Shown in pieces: positions 48,271-62,300 of a stretch of DNA of 64,000 bases; positions within the stretch are counted from its first letter, which is position 1, and every line of letters starts with the position of its first letter. The notes below the pieces were generated by a model, which saw only the letters and a list, made by a program, of their open reading frames with translations, was not told the DNA's origin and did not search any database. The DNA comes from Stratiolaelaps scimitus. Its lineage: Eukaryota; Arthropoda; Arachnida; Mesostigmata; Laelapidae. A program made the translations under genes and the position numbers. The DNA lies in assembly GCA_019614645.1 (NCBI GenBank), contig JABWDB010000021.1:1550001-1614000 (forward strand), in the 5' to 3' direction.

Positions 48271-51200
48271 AGAAATTAGGAGATAAGTAAAAAACGTTGT
48301 TATCAACGTGAAGAATGCGGTACAAAATATGTATTCCATTTTTAAATCATCTTTATTGACAAATCTGCAAGGAAGGACCGGCATCGATTCGAATGTGCCC
48401 TGTGGGAAACGAACACCCTATAATTTCAAGTCCTCGGCGTAGTCCATCCCGGTGAACTCCTCAGATGTGTGGAGCACACAAGCACTGCCGACTCCCCGAT
48501 CTATATTAATCTATTTCCATTTAGTTTAAATCGGAACCTTGACGGACCTAAGCTTCAAGAAGGTCGATTGTCTAGCCATATGAAAGGAAAACTTCATTTA
48601 CAACAACAGGTGTATATATATATACATTCAACAAGTGCTTAGATAGAAAGACGCAAAATAGTACATAATCTCATAAATCTTTATCAATCGGTTGCATCGG
48701 TTCTCCTGTTCCCTCAAGGAGGTAATTTATATCGCGCATACATCCGATTTGCTACGTAATAGAATCTTCTCTAAAGACGCCTGGATCCCTTGAGGATGAG
48801 GCTGCGGCCGATAAGACGTTATTTCGCGGTCATCACAGCTTGCTTAAGTTATACATAGCACCATATTTATTGGACTTACTAATAATTGACACGGTCTGCG
48901 TAATGAGTTTGATGAGCTTATGTCGATGAGACATGCCATGTCGTGCTACGACCACCAGCACCACGATTGGGCTCGCACGCGTCTATCACTATATGTTTAG
49001 GATGTAAATGTTTCCCATGAAGACGAGAAGGCAAAGCCACGAAGTGGAAGCCTCGACTTTAGCATCCAAATAGTGTGGTTGTACAGAAAACGTGCAATAC
49101 TCTTCCTCTATATTTACGTATCCTGTAAAATTATCTGGGCGCACGTTACCAAATAATTGAAGAGAGAGAGAGAAATAAAATAATAATGTAAATATAAACA
49201 TAAAAAAAAAACCGACATATGTACCGATATTGCATGCATGCATTTTCCTATACAATACAGATGGCCCGTGCAGTTCTTTAGCAAGCTTTTCTTGTACAAA
49301 CCATGAAATACGTCTTCCTTTCTTCTTGACTCAACATACCACCTAAAAGCCTTAGTGGATGTTAGTATCAGTTCGTCAATCTCTATTTCAAACCATTAGC
49401 TAAGCATGAAGTGGTTGTTTACACAGGCCGTTGTATTTATCAGACAAGAGTATTAGGGCCACGCTAATTGGATATCTCAAGCACTGGGGGCGAGGGCATT
49501 TTTGATCCGTTTCTGACCTTAAAACTTGAGTAACTAGCTCCCCAGTCTCCAGAGCGGGGAGGAGTGCAAAGCATCACACCATGGCCATGTCCACATAGTT
49601 AGCAGCAGCAACGCCAGGAGCTGCTACAGCAGTGATATCGGACACGCTGATCGCGAGGGATAGGCGATGATAACCGATCAGCCGTCTCCATGAAATTGAG
49701 CCGTTGCTATGGGTCCGAGATTGTATCCGGGAAACCGACAATACGAATGGCTCCCAGCAGAGCTGCACCAGAGGTGGCCTGATTGGCTAAATAATACCCG
49801 ATCGTTGTCAACTACCAAATAAATGTCATCTGCAGCAATGACAAAATAATATATAAATATAATCAGACACCAAGGAACTAACCACTTTAACTACTTTGAG
49901 CAAAAACACATTTCTATGAAGGTCGGATTTTCGCCTCATTGGCTAAACAAGTTACGGAGTGATTTGAGAAGAAGGGTTTGTATTTACAATTGGAAAAAAA
50001 TGGGTTGAAAGTCACGGAGACGTGTTAGGTCCTGACTCCTATCAACTATACAATGACATTGAAATAAGGAATTATGCTTATCGAATTACCTGTGTTGTTA
50101 GGTTACTACGAGAAAACAAAAACAGAGCTTCCCTATTACATCTCGTTGGTATCGGCTTTTTGAATAACTTCAATGATTGTCAATACAGATCATCTTTCCC
50201 TTACAATGTTATTATAGCGCTACCTACGTTTTGCCATCTCACGTGGGTGACAACTACGGTGGGTTCAGTCAGCAGTTCACCTGTTATTGCCTTAAACGTA
50301 TACCTTATTGTGCAAGCTAACGTCATCTTGACAGTGTTTTCGTTCAAAACTCCACAGATTTGAGCGACCCTTGTGTTTTCGCTCCGTTCGAATGACGTCG
50401 CCGATGATGATGCTGTTGTTGTTGTTGTTACTCTTGTGATCGCCGTCTCTCTGACGAGCCACTTTCCCATCGTTCATCGATGTCGACGTTGCTGGTGCTG
50501 CTGGTGCTCTTGCTGGCCACGGTAGCTTCTGTACATGTGTGTACGTGGCATGAAGATCGAGCTCGCAAACGAGGTTGGGCCAGCGGAACAAGAAACACAG
50601 AGGAGAGTGAACGAGAAGTGGGAAACGATGACATTGATGGCGGACATCACGAATTTGCAACCATCGATAGATACTGTTCGTCAACGTCGTTGTGTAGAGA
50701 GAGAGAGGGAGAGTAAAATGAACGATGCCGAAATAGAAGCCGGAAAGAGGTGGATGCATTAGCTTTGTAACGTGGGCACCGGGCCCAACGTAGACGCTGT
50801 GTGAGACTGCGATGCGCTCTGTCGTTGAAACTTACACCAGGAAGACGATAGAGTGGCACGAGACATATAGTATGTACTACAATGGCAGACTTTTACGACA
50901 CATATATGTAGACATATTGATCGAAAACGCAACGGAAATGCTTCTACTCGTCACTGGCCTCAAAGTTGAGTGGTTCTCGGTATACCCCTACTGCTAGCAC
51001 CTGATGTACAGGAGAGTGAGGTACCGCTGAGCCATCAACAATCCCCGTCAACGAATTCATTCATTTGTGGGAAACCGATCTAGTTAGGAAAAGCATCCTT
51101 CATCCCTTATAGGTTCATTTCATATATATATATTGTATGTTTGAATAAATCTTATATATATATATATACAAATTATTGAGTTCATTTTTCAGACAATACA

Positions 51201-51479
51201 TCGTTGACAATCAAACCTGGTTGTTCATTTCAAAAACATCTACAATTTCATCTGCAATGTCATGCTTGGAATTTATTAATTCAGTAAAATTTTAATGTAA
51301 AGAAAATTACAATAGTAATGTGTGAACATGTAACACTAACTGCGGAAAGGTAAGGAATCCTCCATGAGAAAAATCTCTTGCGGATCATGAAAACTTTCTC
51401 ACGAAGTGATCGTAAGTGTTGTCTATAGTCTCTATAATCGCACTTACCGCTATTACGAACTCATCATTTAGATATATAA

Positions 51480-51542
<63 letters not shown>

Positions 51543-52149
51543 TAAAAGCAGATATAGTTAAAAGTTACAAAACAGTACCACTTCAAGTGCACAGCTGCTG
51601 TTCCATTCTCTATGGTATCGATAAAATTGAATTTCTTGAAAGACAGTGAAACCACAACCCGATTTCCGGTTGGATCTTAGAAAAGGCTCAGCTATTATAG
51701 TTTGTACTTCGGTTTAGATTAGGTCTAAGAAATCTATTGTACTGTGCCCATGAGCGTTGCGCCGCATAACTGACATTGCAGATAAGATAACAACTATATA
51801 TATATATGTATACGTATGTCGATGTTCTTGCTCTCCATTATGTCGTACCGCCCAAAATGTACTATTTAAAAGGTTTCCACCAACTTATATCAAAAGCTGG
51901 TAGTTCATGACAAACCTCGCTTAGAGAGCAAAGGGTGCTTAAAGTATAAATATCGTAAAACATTTTTCCATGTTATTTTTGAGATTCTTGATTGACTGGA
52001 ATTAGTATTATCAGGCGTTCCCACAAATAATCCTACACCTCCATATTCTGTACTCTAATACGATGTGAAAAAATTTCCCTGTTGATAATTCAAGCCAGCC
52101 AATAGCATATTCCTCATTTTGTTCAATTTCATAAGTAAACGCGGGCAGT
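48271..52149. other. Spacer, no supported gene
   Basis: No exon or domain recognised. A GC-richer island at about 50,380-50,860 gives several overlapping open frames on both strands (up to 155 codons on the minus strand, with a poly-Asn run from CAA repeats). None has splice context or family resemblance. (TA)n tracts lie near 51,122-51,132, 51,153-51,167 and 51,484-51,537. Confidence 0.5.
51484..51537. repeat. Longest (TA)n microsatellite in the window
   Basis: About 53 bp of uninterrupted TA, roughly twice the length of the other tracts. Expected to be length-polymorphic and to extrude as a cruciform. Confidence 0.9.
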
Positions 52150-53480
52150 TATATATAGATACAATACAATACCTTTATTAACCAAAAGGGGGTGGTACAG
52201 ATCATTAGGGAACCTAGTCTGATTCCTACCTATGGCTAAAAGCTGTTAATTTTCCCAACACGGAAGCCACATTACCACATCACCCCTTTGAACCACCAGA
52301 GATAACCGTTAAAACAGGTAGTCGCCAGATCTTAACGCAGGCGACCTCCAACATCTGTCAGAAAGGGGCCCAGGTCCCCCCAATGTCTCGTATGTTAACG
52401 GGCAATAAATAGAGTTGTTCTGGAGAGCAATTTTGTTTTAGTTTGTTCTTCTCTGCTGAAATCAGGACAGCATGTCCTGGCTGAGAGGCCCCGTGATTGA
52501 CGTAAAAATTAGATCCAGTGTCAACAACGATACGAACATTATACGTATGCTTATGTTGTCAAGTCACGTGCCGATGGACGTTGACGGAATGGCATAAAGA
52601 CAGGCCAATTTCCTGGGCGGGAGATCGCCAATAGACTCAAGTCCGTTGGGGCATCTCTAAATTCTTCAAAGAATTCCGATGCCTCCTTCTAAATACCAGC
52701 CTGAAAATGAGGTTAAGCTCCACCTGAGGAAAGGGGCTGTACATCCTCTGCCGCTTGACAGGTTTTTGCTAACTGTTCCACACTTAACAAAGCAAAGCAC
52801 CAACGATACATGAAGTTACATTAAATCTATGGAAGAGCGGTTCAGTAGTATGCGAAACATGCCCTTGACCACTTCGTCGAAAGAACAAAGTGCAGTAGAC
52901 CGCAGCGAGACTGGACATGTCCAAAACAGGTGATTCATTCGTGAGGCCGATAAAGAAGAATGCATGAGGAAAAGACCACGATGACCCCCAGGAGTAGAAA
53001 TCATTCTCACATCAGTGAAGCCTTCTCTGAGCACCTATCAATGGAATCGTCTCGTGAATGTGCTCCCAGGAGTTCAAAGAAATCTGAGAACACTCGTCGA
53101 CATCCGGGTAAGAGGCAATCAAAGTCGTTTCCTTGCTTGCTGGCGTTGGGAGGAGTTACTAAATTCTTGAAATTATTAGTTACTACCAAGGTCTAATTTA
53201 ATATGGAAATCACTTTGTTTTACAATGACAAATCTCGATATGATATTTCATGCTGGGGACGCAATGCAACCACATTTGATGGGCGGATCCCAACAAAGCT
53301 AGAGACATTGTTTAATTTAACTTGGAAACTCGAATTGTTTCTAAATGGCTACTAATTAACTAGGGAATCCGCGCGTGAGTCATCAGGTTCACAAATGTGC
53401 AAGAACGGATTTTGTGGCAAACTGAGTCAAATGGCTTGGCAAAGGTGCAGATGAACGCAGTTCCATTTATGACGAGCGAC
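52150..53480 (-). mobile_element. Second LINE remnant: RT fragment, C-terminus and 3' tail
   Basis: Minus-strand fragments in 5'-to-3' order. An RT block TAFICTFAKPFDSVCHK lies at about 53,415-53,465, close to the usual F-x-D-L-x-KAFDSV-x-H motif but with the catalytic D replaced. A zinc-finger-like LLPGCRRVF block lies near 53,100. A SRMNHLFWTCP block at about 52,910-52,950 resembles the H-x-L-x-x-CP motif near the C-terminus of many LINEs. The 3' end lies near 52,160 and reads GGTTAATAAAGGTATTGTAT plus a TGTAT-type repeat. The order agrees with a single minus-oriented element. Confidence 0.6.
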
Positions 53481-54905
53481 CAGTCATAAGTCATCTTTCA
53501 AAGCTGTGTGACGGTCCATGTTACAGCTTAATATACATAGAATAACGTTCTTAACACTGGTAACTATGATTCATGACATTTTTAATAACATAACATTTTC
53601 TTTTACCATAAGGTCGCTATAAATGTGGCACTTAAATTTTTATTATACACAGGCAATCAGACAGATTACCGAGCAAATTCGAAAACTGAACTGTCCTCAG
53701 CGCACGTTTGGTAAATGAGATTTAAGAGCTCGGAAAAAGTTGGCCGGTTTCCTTGACTGTAACGGCTGAATGCCATTGGATGTACATGTGCACTTTGCTG
53801 GTAATTGTTTTGAACGTCCCGGTAATTGTTCGGAACAGTATGATAATTCGGCTCTTTATATAAAGCAGAATACTTATATGTATCATGTACAGGAACTGAT
53901 TGAAAATATCAGTGAAGCAAAACAAGCACCGACGAAAAGAAAAAGATCACGTCCCTCCAACGAATATTTTCAAACGCACGACGATCATACGACTTCTGAC
54001 GTTTGGGAGTAATGTTTAAATTTAAAATTATGCTACTTTTCCTACCAGTGGTATTGTTAAATGAGGATCCCGGTGGGCAGAGAATCAAGTTTAAGGAAGG
54101 AATTCTGGATTTTAGAGGATGGGAGTCCTGCACCAAGCGAATAGCTTAGACGTGCAGCTTGATGTCGGGTAATTCATTTCCGTCCCTTTCATAATTCAAA
54201 TGATTCGTACCTTTTTGTCATGACTTACTTTGATTTAAACAATAATGGTATAAGCTTGACTACGATTACGTTGATATACGTTTCGGAGTTTCTGACTTAT
54301 GTTTCATACTGTTTTTCCATGTTCAAGAGAACAGTATGAGAGGAACTGAGGTCCTGGCTGATGGAAGATCGATAAGTGCTGACAGCTCACTGAACAGGCA
54401 AGAACTAGTCGAATGTCTAACTTTCGTAGGGGCGGACTTCTCTGAAATTGGCTTAAGAGCTGTGGACGTGCTGAGCCGTAAAGGCAATGGGGAACTCTCG
54501 TAGGGAGCGTGGCTCCTCGTCGTACTTGGAATTTTCCCACTCTGCCCTGTCGTCTGCCGCACGTGGTGGGAATGATCGGACTATTTCCTCTTTGTCACCA
54601 ACGCTGCTGCACACGCCCCTATCTCGAAGGATTATTGCGTGAATAACTCAATAATACGTGTTGAATTATGCATACTATCAAAATAGCCTTGATGATATCA
54701 GCGACCGGATCGGCGAAGAATATTTGGGGAAGCGCTCGACGCTGCATTTATATGTGCACGTTATATAAAATAACAATAATATGTGGATAATGAAGGTGAG
54801 TTTGACTTGACTTTAAAGGAAAAAAAAACGAATTCCATACCTATTGATAACACAAGTGGTCTCGGTTAGCTTGATTGCATCAGCAGCATATGAATAATAA
54901 AAGAT
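53481..54905. other. Spacer, no supported gene
   Basis: Short open frames only (longest about 80 codons at 53,770-54,012 on the plus strand). None has a recognisable domain or splice context. Confidence 0.5.
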
Positions 54906-55265
54906 TCAACTTCCGCTGTACGTTATTCTACCAGGAATTCTAAAAATTGGCACCGGCCGTGAAACTGGTACGAAAACAGCTGTCAGTGTCTGAAGTATTC
55001 TCCAGGGAAAATATCCATTATGAGTGATAGCGCACTGAACTAAACCCAGATCGGCCCCTTCGTACGCTTTCTTAATGACTGCCACTCTGTACAACTCAAC
55101 AATATCTAACCGAGAGATATCATTAAACTGTTGCGCAGGGGCAATGTATTGTGGATAAATAATGTCAATCGCCTTAGTGAGCGCCGAAAGGTTTCCCCGA
55201 ACAGTTTTAAGCACTCCTGACAAAACACGTAAAGTGAATTTTCCGGACTGACTTACAGCCAACAT
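54906..55265 (-). CDS. Hypothetical 119-codon ORF starting inside a repeated motif
   Basis: Uninterrupted minus-strand frame from ATG (plus 55,263-55,265) to TGA (54,906-54,908). It begins MLAVSQSGKFTLRVLSGVLK and continues with well-mixed composition: LTKAIDIIYPQYIAPAQQFN, VELYRVAVIKKAYEGADLGL, then a hydrophobic end WRILQTLTAVFVPVSRPVPI. No low complexity and no family recognised. Its first 12 or so codons coincide with the dispersed motif seen at 9,452, 10,628 and 18,577, so it may be part of an unclassified mobile element rather than a host gene. Confidence 0.35.
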   Translation of the reverse strand: MLAVSQSGKFTLRVLSGVLKTVRGNLSALTKAIDIIYPQYIAPAQQFNDISRLDIVELYRVAVIKKAYEGADLGLVQCAITHNGYFPWRILQTLTAVFVPVSRPVPIFRIPGRITYSGS

Positions 55266-55300
55266 TTAACGTCCACGCTGCAACTGCTTCCGGCTGCTGT
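55238..55300 (-). repeat. Short dispersed motif, copy d
   Basis: Minus-strand reading: GGAAGCAGTTGCAGCGTGGA, CGTTAAATGTTGGCTGTAAG, TCAGTCCGGAAAA. Matches copies a-c on the plus strand and covers the start of the ORF at 55,265. Confidence 0.55.
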
Positions 55301-55301
55301 C

Positions 55302-55334
55302 TCCCCAGTGGCGCAATTGGTTAGCGCACGGTAC
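55302..55334 (+). repeat. Truncated tRNA-Ile-like 5' half
   Basis: CTCCCCAGTGGCGCAATTGG followed by TTAGCGCACGGTAC matches the 5' half (acceptor strand, D-arm, start of the anticodon stem) of an isoleucine tRNA of the UAU-anticodon type, as I recall that family. The match stops at the anticodon stem. No T-arm or B-box follows within a tRNA length, so this is a fragment or SINE head. Confidence 0.5.
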
Positions 55335-55339
55335 CCCAG

Positions 55340-58300
55340 ACAATCTAATTTACACTATATTCCCTGAAACGAGGACTCGTATGCCATGTGATACGCGATC
55401 TGTATCACAGTTCGGACGCCTTCTAAAGGGCCAAAATGTGTTGGGGATATCTATTAGATATATTACCTATGATCACAAGTGACCGACCTTTTTTTGTTGG
55501 AGAAGAGGAAATTTTCTTCAAACTCACGGCACTACCGAAGACATTTCAATCTCTATAGAAAATGGACCGACCCAGTGCAGGGTTGACGTGGACGACAAGA
55601 CGTCTCTACCTGCTAAAACCGCCATCCTCTAATGAGGGTCTATCTCTTCAATAGAGAAAGAAAAACGGGCCGACCTGATATCCAGAGACAAGCTTCCTGC
55701 CACCCGGTCGTGTCAAAGTCCCACATTCTCGGGTAAATACCTCCTGTTGCGAACCCCTGATGTGCATTATGCATTTCCCTTCTTTTAAAAGCAGCACATA
55801 TTTGTCGCAACTTGAATATCAACACTTGAATAACAACTTTCGCTGTGGGTGCCTTTTGTTCGGTCTTTTTTTCTAAAGTTCTGCAATCTTTGCATCGTAT
55901 ACAATCTCCCACTATCTTTTTTGGTTCCAAAGAGAGACTCTTTCTTCGTGGGCTTTGTTCCACGAACATCGTTCAAAGTATTTTGCTTCCACTTTTGAGA
56001 AAAGCACGGACGAGCAGGTTGCGAACGTTCGTTCCGAACAACGGTAGGCGAGCCTAGGAGCTTAGCACGAAGAAGAAGAAAGGATAAGGGAAGGGTTAGT
56101 CGAACAAGAAAATGGACACCACGGCACTGCTCTGTCCTCTGGCAAACTTTTCTCCCACCTGGGCTGCTTGGCGTCTGGTCACGCTGGTCATCGCCTTCCC
56201 TTCACTGTCTGAACCCCTCCCTAAAGCTTTCTTCGTTTCCACAGATCAGGAGGTCCAAGGGCAAAATCTGCGTCCTAGTCCACCTCTGAGAAATGGCCCA
56301 TGCTTCAATGGCTTTCTGGCGGCCGGCCCGCCTTTATTGGTATGACGTGATGATGATCGCCGGTTATGATTCACGAAGGCTCTCGTTTGTGGTGGGACGG
56401 GGACCTTGAAGAAGAATTGGACGACATTTCCCCGGAATGTTGGCTCCCTTTGTTACACTGGCTCCCGCAAATAATTCGAAGGTTATCACGCTTTGCCACT
56501 ATGCAGGTTGCTTGTCAGGACGAGGCGAGTATCCACACGTAGCCGGTGACAAAGTGAACGCCAAAATTATCGATAATAGCGGACGGTGATGATGTGCCGA
56601 AACTTAATTTTTAGTTGAGCGATAGTGACAGCCGCGTGGTGTAATACGGAGCAAAGAAAAATTACGTCGCCCCTCGGTTTGCACATGCCCCTATCGGGAG
56701 CACAGCCAGATGATTATCGTGATAAGAACAATAACGGTAATAGCGGGAGCACCGATAAATTTATTAATGAACGTCATGTATTTTAACAAAGACGAATGTG
56801 GACAAATGTTTCGTCATTAATTGGAACTAGTGCGACCACACCAGTGTAGCTTCTTTCTCAACAACGGACTAATGTTTTAACGTCAAAAAGGAAGACAGTT
56901 ACACTTTCTATCTTTGTTCTAATCCAGAAGGAAGAGCTATTATAAGGAAAGACAACGCATCTACATCTCGTGTGTCCTGAACAAACAGTTAGACGCGGAA
57001 GGCATCTAGAGTCAAAAGCTTAGTTCGATTCTGAAACGCAGCAGCTCTCCGCACTTAGTAACACCGTGTACTAAAAAAAGTCTACATGACAAAGGCAGAA
57101 TTCTATGGGCATCATACTTCAGTGGGAGCCATTGTAATATAGAGATCAGATTATAGCTTTCGATCACCACTAACATCAACACGAACATGCAGTCAATTTT
57201 AAAATGTGGCTATACACATACACACACACACACAAGTATGGAGAACATCTAGAGTAGATGAAATTTTACAGCGTACCATCTCGTTCTGCTGACCAGTATG
57301 GTTCTTTCAACTAGCGTGCAATTTATCATTTTGTGGGACGTCCTGCCGCGGAAGTGAGGGCACAGCCCTTGCTTCTACCTTAATGACTACCACCTGGCCC
57401 ACCGCTATAATTGCATTCTTCTACAGCCTACTATAATTTTGGTCATTTGCGCATTCTTGCCAAATGTGAAACATCTTCTTCAATCTAACATTTACTGAAC
57501 ACTTTAAAGGTTTACAGAGTATCGGTTCTAAAATAGATAGATGGATATGTATCTATCTATCTAGCATCGGGTTATTTAGCAAAAATAAGATTAAATGCTT
57601 GTACTTAAAAATAAGAAATAGCCAAGCGCATTTAATCGGTATATAATACAGTATAATACAATTGTGATATGATACAAAAAAGCATCGTGAAAACTATAAA
57701 TGTATTATTACGGCGTAAGCGTAAGGAAATGATAAACGTCTTCGAAATTGGCGCGAATTTTAATTAATACCCTCTTAAGTGAATAGTTAGACAGAGGTTA
57801 TACAACAACCAATAGATGTTCATTGGAGTTAGTGAAATATTCGGTTCTCACAAGGTTAATTTTTCAAGACTTATAGATATGATGACAGTATAATAAGTTT
57901 TTCTCATTGTTGATTATTCATAGTATTCTTCCATTTATGCAAATTTCGGTGACAGCAATCTGATATTTTCGAACAGTGGCCTACAATGTCTATATTACTA
58001 ACTAACCTATTAGATATTACTCAGATCAATGGAGCAGAGAGCCGCCACGTACGTATGTGAATATATTAATCTTGTGTTGCTCCTAATCTCACGAGTGGAG
58101 TGTAACTCCTCTCGTAGCCGTCAGTGGTGCGACGCAATCTTCGTCTGTATCTTCAACATAAAGTGTTCTGGGTGGCGGGGTATCAGGCCGGAAGGAAATT
58201 CAACTTTGGCCTCAGCCTCCCCCCCACAAGTCTTTGCATAGGACTGTCCCTCGAAGTATGTTCTGAAAAAAATGTTAGGGGGAGACCACACTCTGGATCT

Positions 58301-61013
58301 TATCTTCCGTATGCTTTATATTCGAGGTTCGCAGGACTGAACCTACTTTTCAAATATCTTATAAATCGACGCTATTGAGACCAAAGATTAAAGCGATGCT
58401 GGGTTCGCGTAATATTACGGTAGTCATACGTACTATTTCCTATAAGGCAGGCGGATCACATGATGCTAGTTTATTAAACTATATTTTTAATGAGTTAGTA
58501 TTGAAAAAGCACAGTTTGCTGTGCTATACGATTGCCTCTTAACCATAGCAATGCCTGTAAATACACTTGCTGTTTGTATTAACAAAATATATAAGATCAT
58601 ATAACTAGTACAAATGCCACAAACAAATATTAAAATAGGAATGATTAGTAGTAATAGCTAATTCAATTTAGGTAAATTCAGGCCACGTTATACCGTTGTA
58701 CCGACTTTCTGTTTCGCTCTCCATAAATTTCAGTCAACAATAAACAAGTTATTGCGACACCACTATTTTACTGAACGACATTCAGCGGAATGTCGCTGGT
58801 CGAGAAATTTGTGTATAAACGTTCGCCTTCGATCTCTAGCTTAATGGATGAATCGCTGAAACTCCAAGAGTTAAACTTCAATAAAAGATTACCTCATTGT
58901 CTAAAGTCATTACTCATTTTGGCTTGTTCGTTATGATCCCTGTGATGTGGATTACTTAGGTACTTTATCAGTGATTTTCGAATCAGTGAACAACACGAAC
59001 AGATATATTGTGACTTTACTCGAAACGAAGCAATCATCGCCTGAGCCATTCTAGTTAACGTCGTTGAATTGCAATCAATATGCGCTTACTATTAAGTGTT
59101 TTTGTTCAAATTTTTCTAAACATCGTCCGTCGCCATTGTCAATGCTACCTCTCCAAAACGTCACGGTGGCACGTGTCAACCCCTGAATTCCGGACCGATG
59201 ATTCGAACGGTCCTAATAGATGACGTGTTGAACGACCCTTGGACGCTGCTAGCTGCTCACAGTGGGGGGCTTGAAGGCTTCCGGCAAACCAGCGCCAAGC
59301 CAATTGACCATTTGGCCAGACACGTTCGTGACTTCTCGATAGCCGAAAAGCCAATTGAAGTTTGGTACGTGATTCACTAAAGTTCGACAGAGTGAAGGTC
59401 CGGACCTTAAGTCAGATACCGCTTTAAAGGCATTGTTGTGGTTAGGATAGCCTGCTCAATAGACTACGGGCGGCAAAGTCCGCTCGAATTCAAAAGCGAG
59501 CTGCATTGTTACTACACAATGTTTACTAGTACAATTATTTACGTCTGACCCACATGAATTTGTTCGCCTGACGCCAAACCTGGAGTAACCGGCTCCACCC
59601 GATGCAATGACCCTGACAAATGCATTAACGATCAAGAGAATATTGTTGCGATCGATTACTGTGGGGAGTTGAAAGTCTTAATCTAGTAAATATTCAGCTT
59701 AACGAATTCGGGGACTTAGAATGTGCCCTATATTGCGTGATCGACAATACGCAAACAACTAAAGATGCAATTTTCTAGGTGAGAGCAGAAGAGATTTAGA
59801 CTCACAAGACACCCCATGATATTTTAATCAGGATCTGTCTGTGGTAACCTTCTAGTCTATAATGCTTTGTCATATTCCATATTGTGTCCATCGTTTTCAA
59901 AACATTTCGATAAATGCAATACAACGTTTCTCGTTCCGGCGAAGCTGCACAAACACGATCGCGAGCCTCGCAGCTCAGTTTTGTTCTCGGTCTCAACTTT
60001 GCAGCAGATATCTCTGAACTTCCACTACACTGACTACGTACCGAGCTCACGTATATGTGTTATAGAACCATGCAAATATTTCCAAAGGTTGCGTCCCTGG
60101 GCTAACCTTGCTGGTTCGCAATGCTTGCACCGTTGCCTGTCTGAACACATTTCTTCTCAAAGACGGATTGCGTATGCCTCCGTTTCTCGGGTTACCCTTT
60201 CTTGCCAATGTTGTCAACAGCTGAAGCTGGATGGATGAACGATGTAAACTCAATGCAGCGCGAATCTGCTCGGCTCGTACAAAGAGCAGGGAGTTGCTTT
60301 TTTCCCGCTTTCGACATAGTTCGTCTTCTTGCCCGATGAGCCCTCGGAAACGAACGAACGAACGAAATGCGAGCGAGACCTTGTGGTACCTGGAGCCACC
60401 TACAAATAGAGTTCTTATCCGTCATGTGAGTGGGGCCTGAATACTGGAAGTAGTATGAACCCTAAATTTACTTACGAATTTCATTCACTCAGATTTAGCA
60501 CCGTTGTAACTTCATTTCGGAACTGAATATTATTTTATCAAATTTATACATGACGCCTAGGCTTTAACAACTGCTCAGGTTGGTCATTATGCTATTGTTT
60601 GGTCTTCGTACCTAACGTATTGGTTCCTTGTTTCATTAATTAGGTTTATTGTGGAATTAAGCTCACAATCATTGGTATGGCCCGACAAGACCACTGTCCT
60701 CATCTGGGGTACAGATAATTATACATAACTCTCATTAAGCGCTCCTGCAAGTGATATTGTTCATTATTAAATTGTTTATTAAATACCTCATCGAAGCGGA
60801 TGCCAAGAAAGCGAGAGCTATTTAGACTCCATAAGAAAGGAACTCTGAAGGGGTTTATAGGGCCGACATTCCCAGACGAGCTGCTGAAAGAATAGAATAC
60901 GCAAGGGGAGGGGTGGTTTGACAAGGCGAAGTATGTTCGTTCATTCACGCCACCTTGCTTGCTATCCTGCGAGTGACGTCTTATTTGATGTGGCCCAGTA
61001 AATAGAGCTCCAA

Positions 61014-61045
<32 letters not shown>

Positions 61046-62242
61046 ATATTGTATGTGTCAGAAGACTTCCGGACGTGGTTGTCAGGCAGAACATGACTTG
61101 CGACGCCACAGTGTTTAGCCTATAGACCCGGTCAGACAATTGCTTCTCTATCTTCTCGCTTTCTTTAGCTTTCTTTATTCTGCACGCTGCTACTACGGTG
61201 GACTTCGGCTGCTGGAGTTGCCAGCGCCGTCGCGTTTCCGTCTCTTATCTTTCCTTTATTATCATCCTGATTGGTCCCGATGGGAATTGTGCTGTTCCCT
61301 TCGATCGGTTATATCTGTCTTAGCTTTGTCATTGTCAGCGGACGATTCTCGCCGACGCCGCCGCTGCTGCCACGATTGCGTTCTTTGTGCCTCTCTCTCT
61401 ACCCTCTCGCGCTAGCTTAGCCGCCTCCAACGGCTGGCGCTGCAATCGCTCGACCCCGATCCCCTATCCTCTGTTGGTTGTCATCGTAACATAAAAAGAC
61501 GCGATGAAACCAGTCCAGACTGATTACTGAGAAAAGAGCACCAATAATAATAACAACAACAACAACCTATAGCAATATGAATTATAGATTTGTAATCCAG
61601 TGGGTGGATCCAGTGGGACCAGCGATAACTGTCGATAAGAGTGACCAGAGAAGCACTTGTGTATCAATCCGGTGCTATTCTATACATATCACATCATATC
61701 AATTGCAGAAGATATAGGGACACTTCCTATGGCGTCCAGTAACCGAACGAAACTGCAAGTGATGATAACCTCCAACGATAGTTTCGGCTGGTACTTGGAC
61801 TATTTGTTTTTGTTTAGAACTTAGACTGGCAGTAGATGCCCCGGAAAGATCATTTTTCTATTCAGTTAATCATTCAATTCACCTCATAAACAGCAACTAC
61901 CGCTTCAAATGAAGTTTACAGTGGTTTTAGTCTGGGATATTGGGATAATAAGAAAAAAATGCAAATGAAAAAGAACGCCGTTTGTAAATGACTGGTACAC
62001 TCTGCCCAATCCTTACCATAACTACTTTGCTTTCGGGGTATTATCTTGTAAGGAAATGGCGGGCACTGAAGACAAGTTAATTAGGTAATGCTCGATCTTC
62101 TTATATACAAAAAGGCATACAAAAACCTGGCACCTACAAGGAACCTACAAGTGAAGTGTGCAAAAAGTAACGCAATGTCAAATATTTCGCAACGAGCTTC
62201 AAAAGCAAGGATGAATGAGTGGGACTATACCTTTAAGGGTGC

Positions 62243-62300
<58 letters not shown>

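Noticed and set aside
50292..50759. 155-codon minus-strand ORF
   Set aside because: Includes a poly-Asn run from CAA repeats, overlaps several equally open frames on both strands, and shows no domain or splice sites.
61140..61415. Secreted protein with a hydrophobic N-terminus
   Set aside because: No ATG at the start; the frame is TTG-initiated in CT-rich sequence, which gives Leu/Phe/Ser runs by composition.
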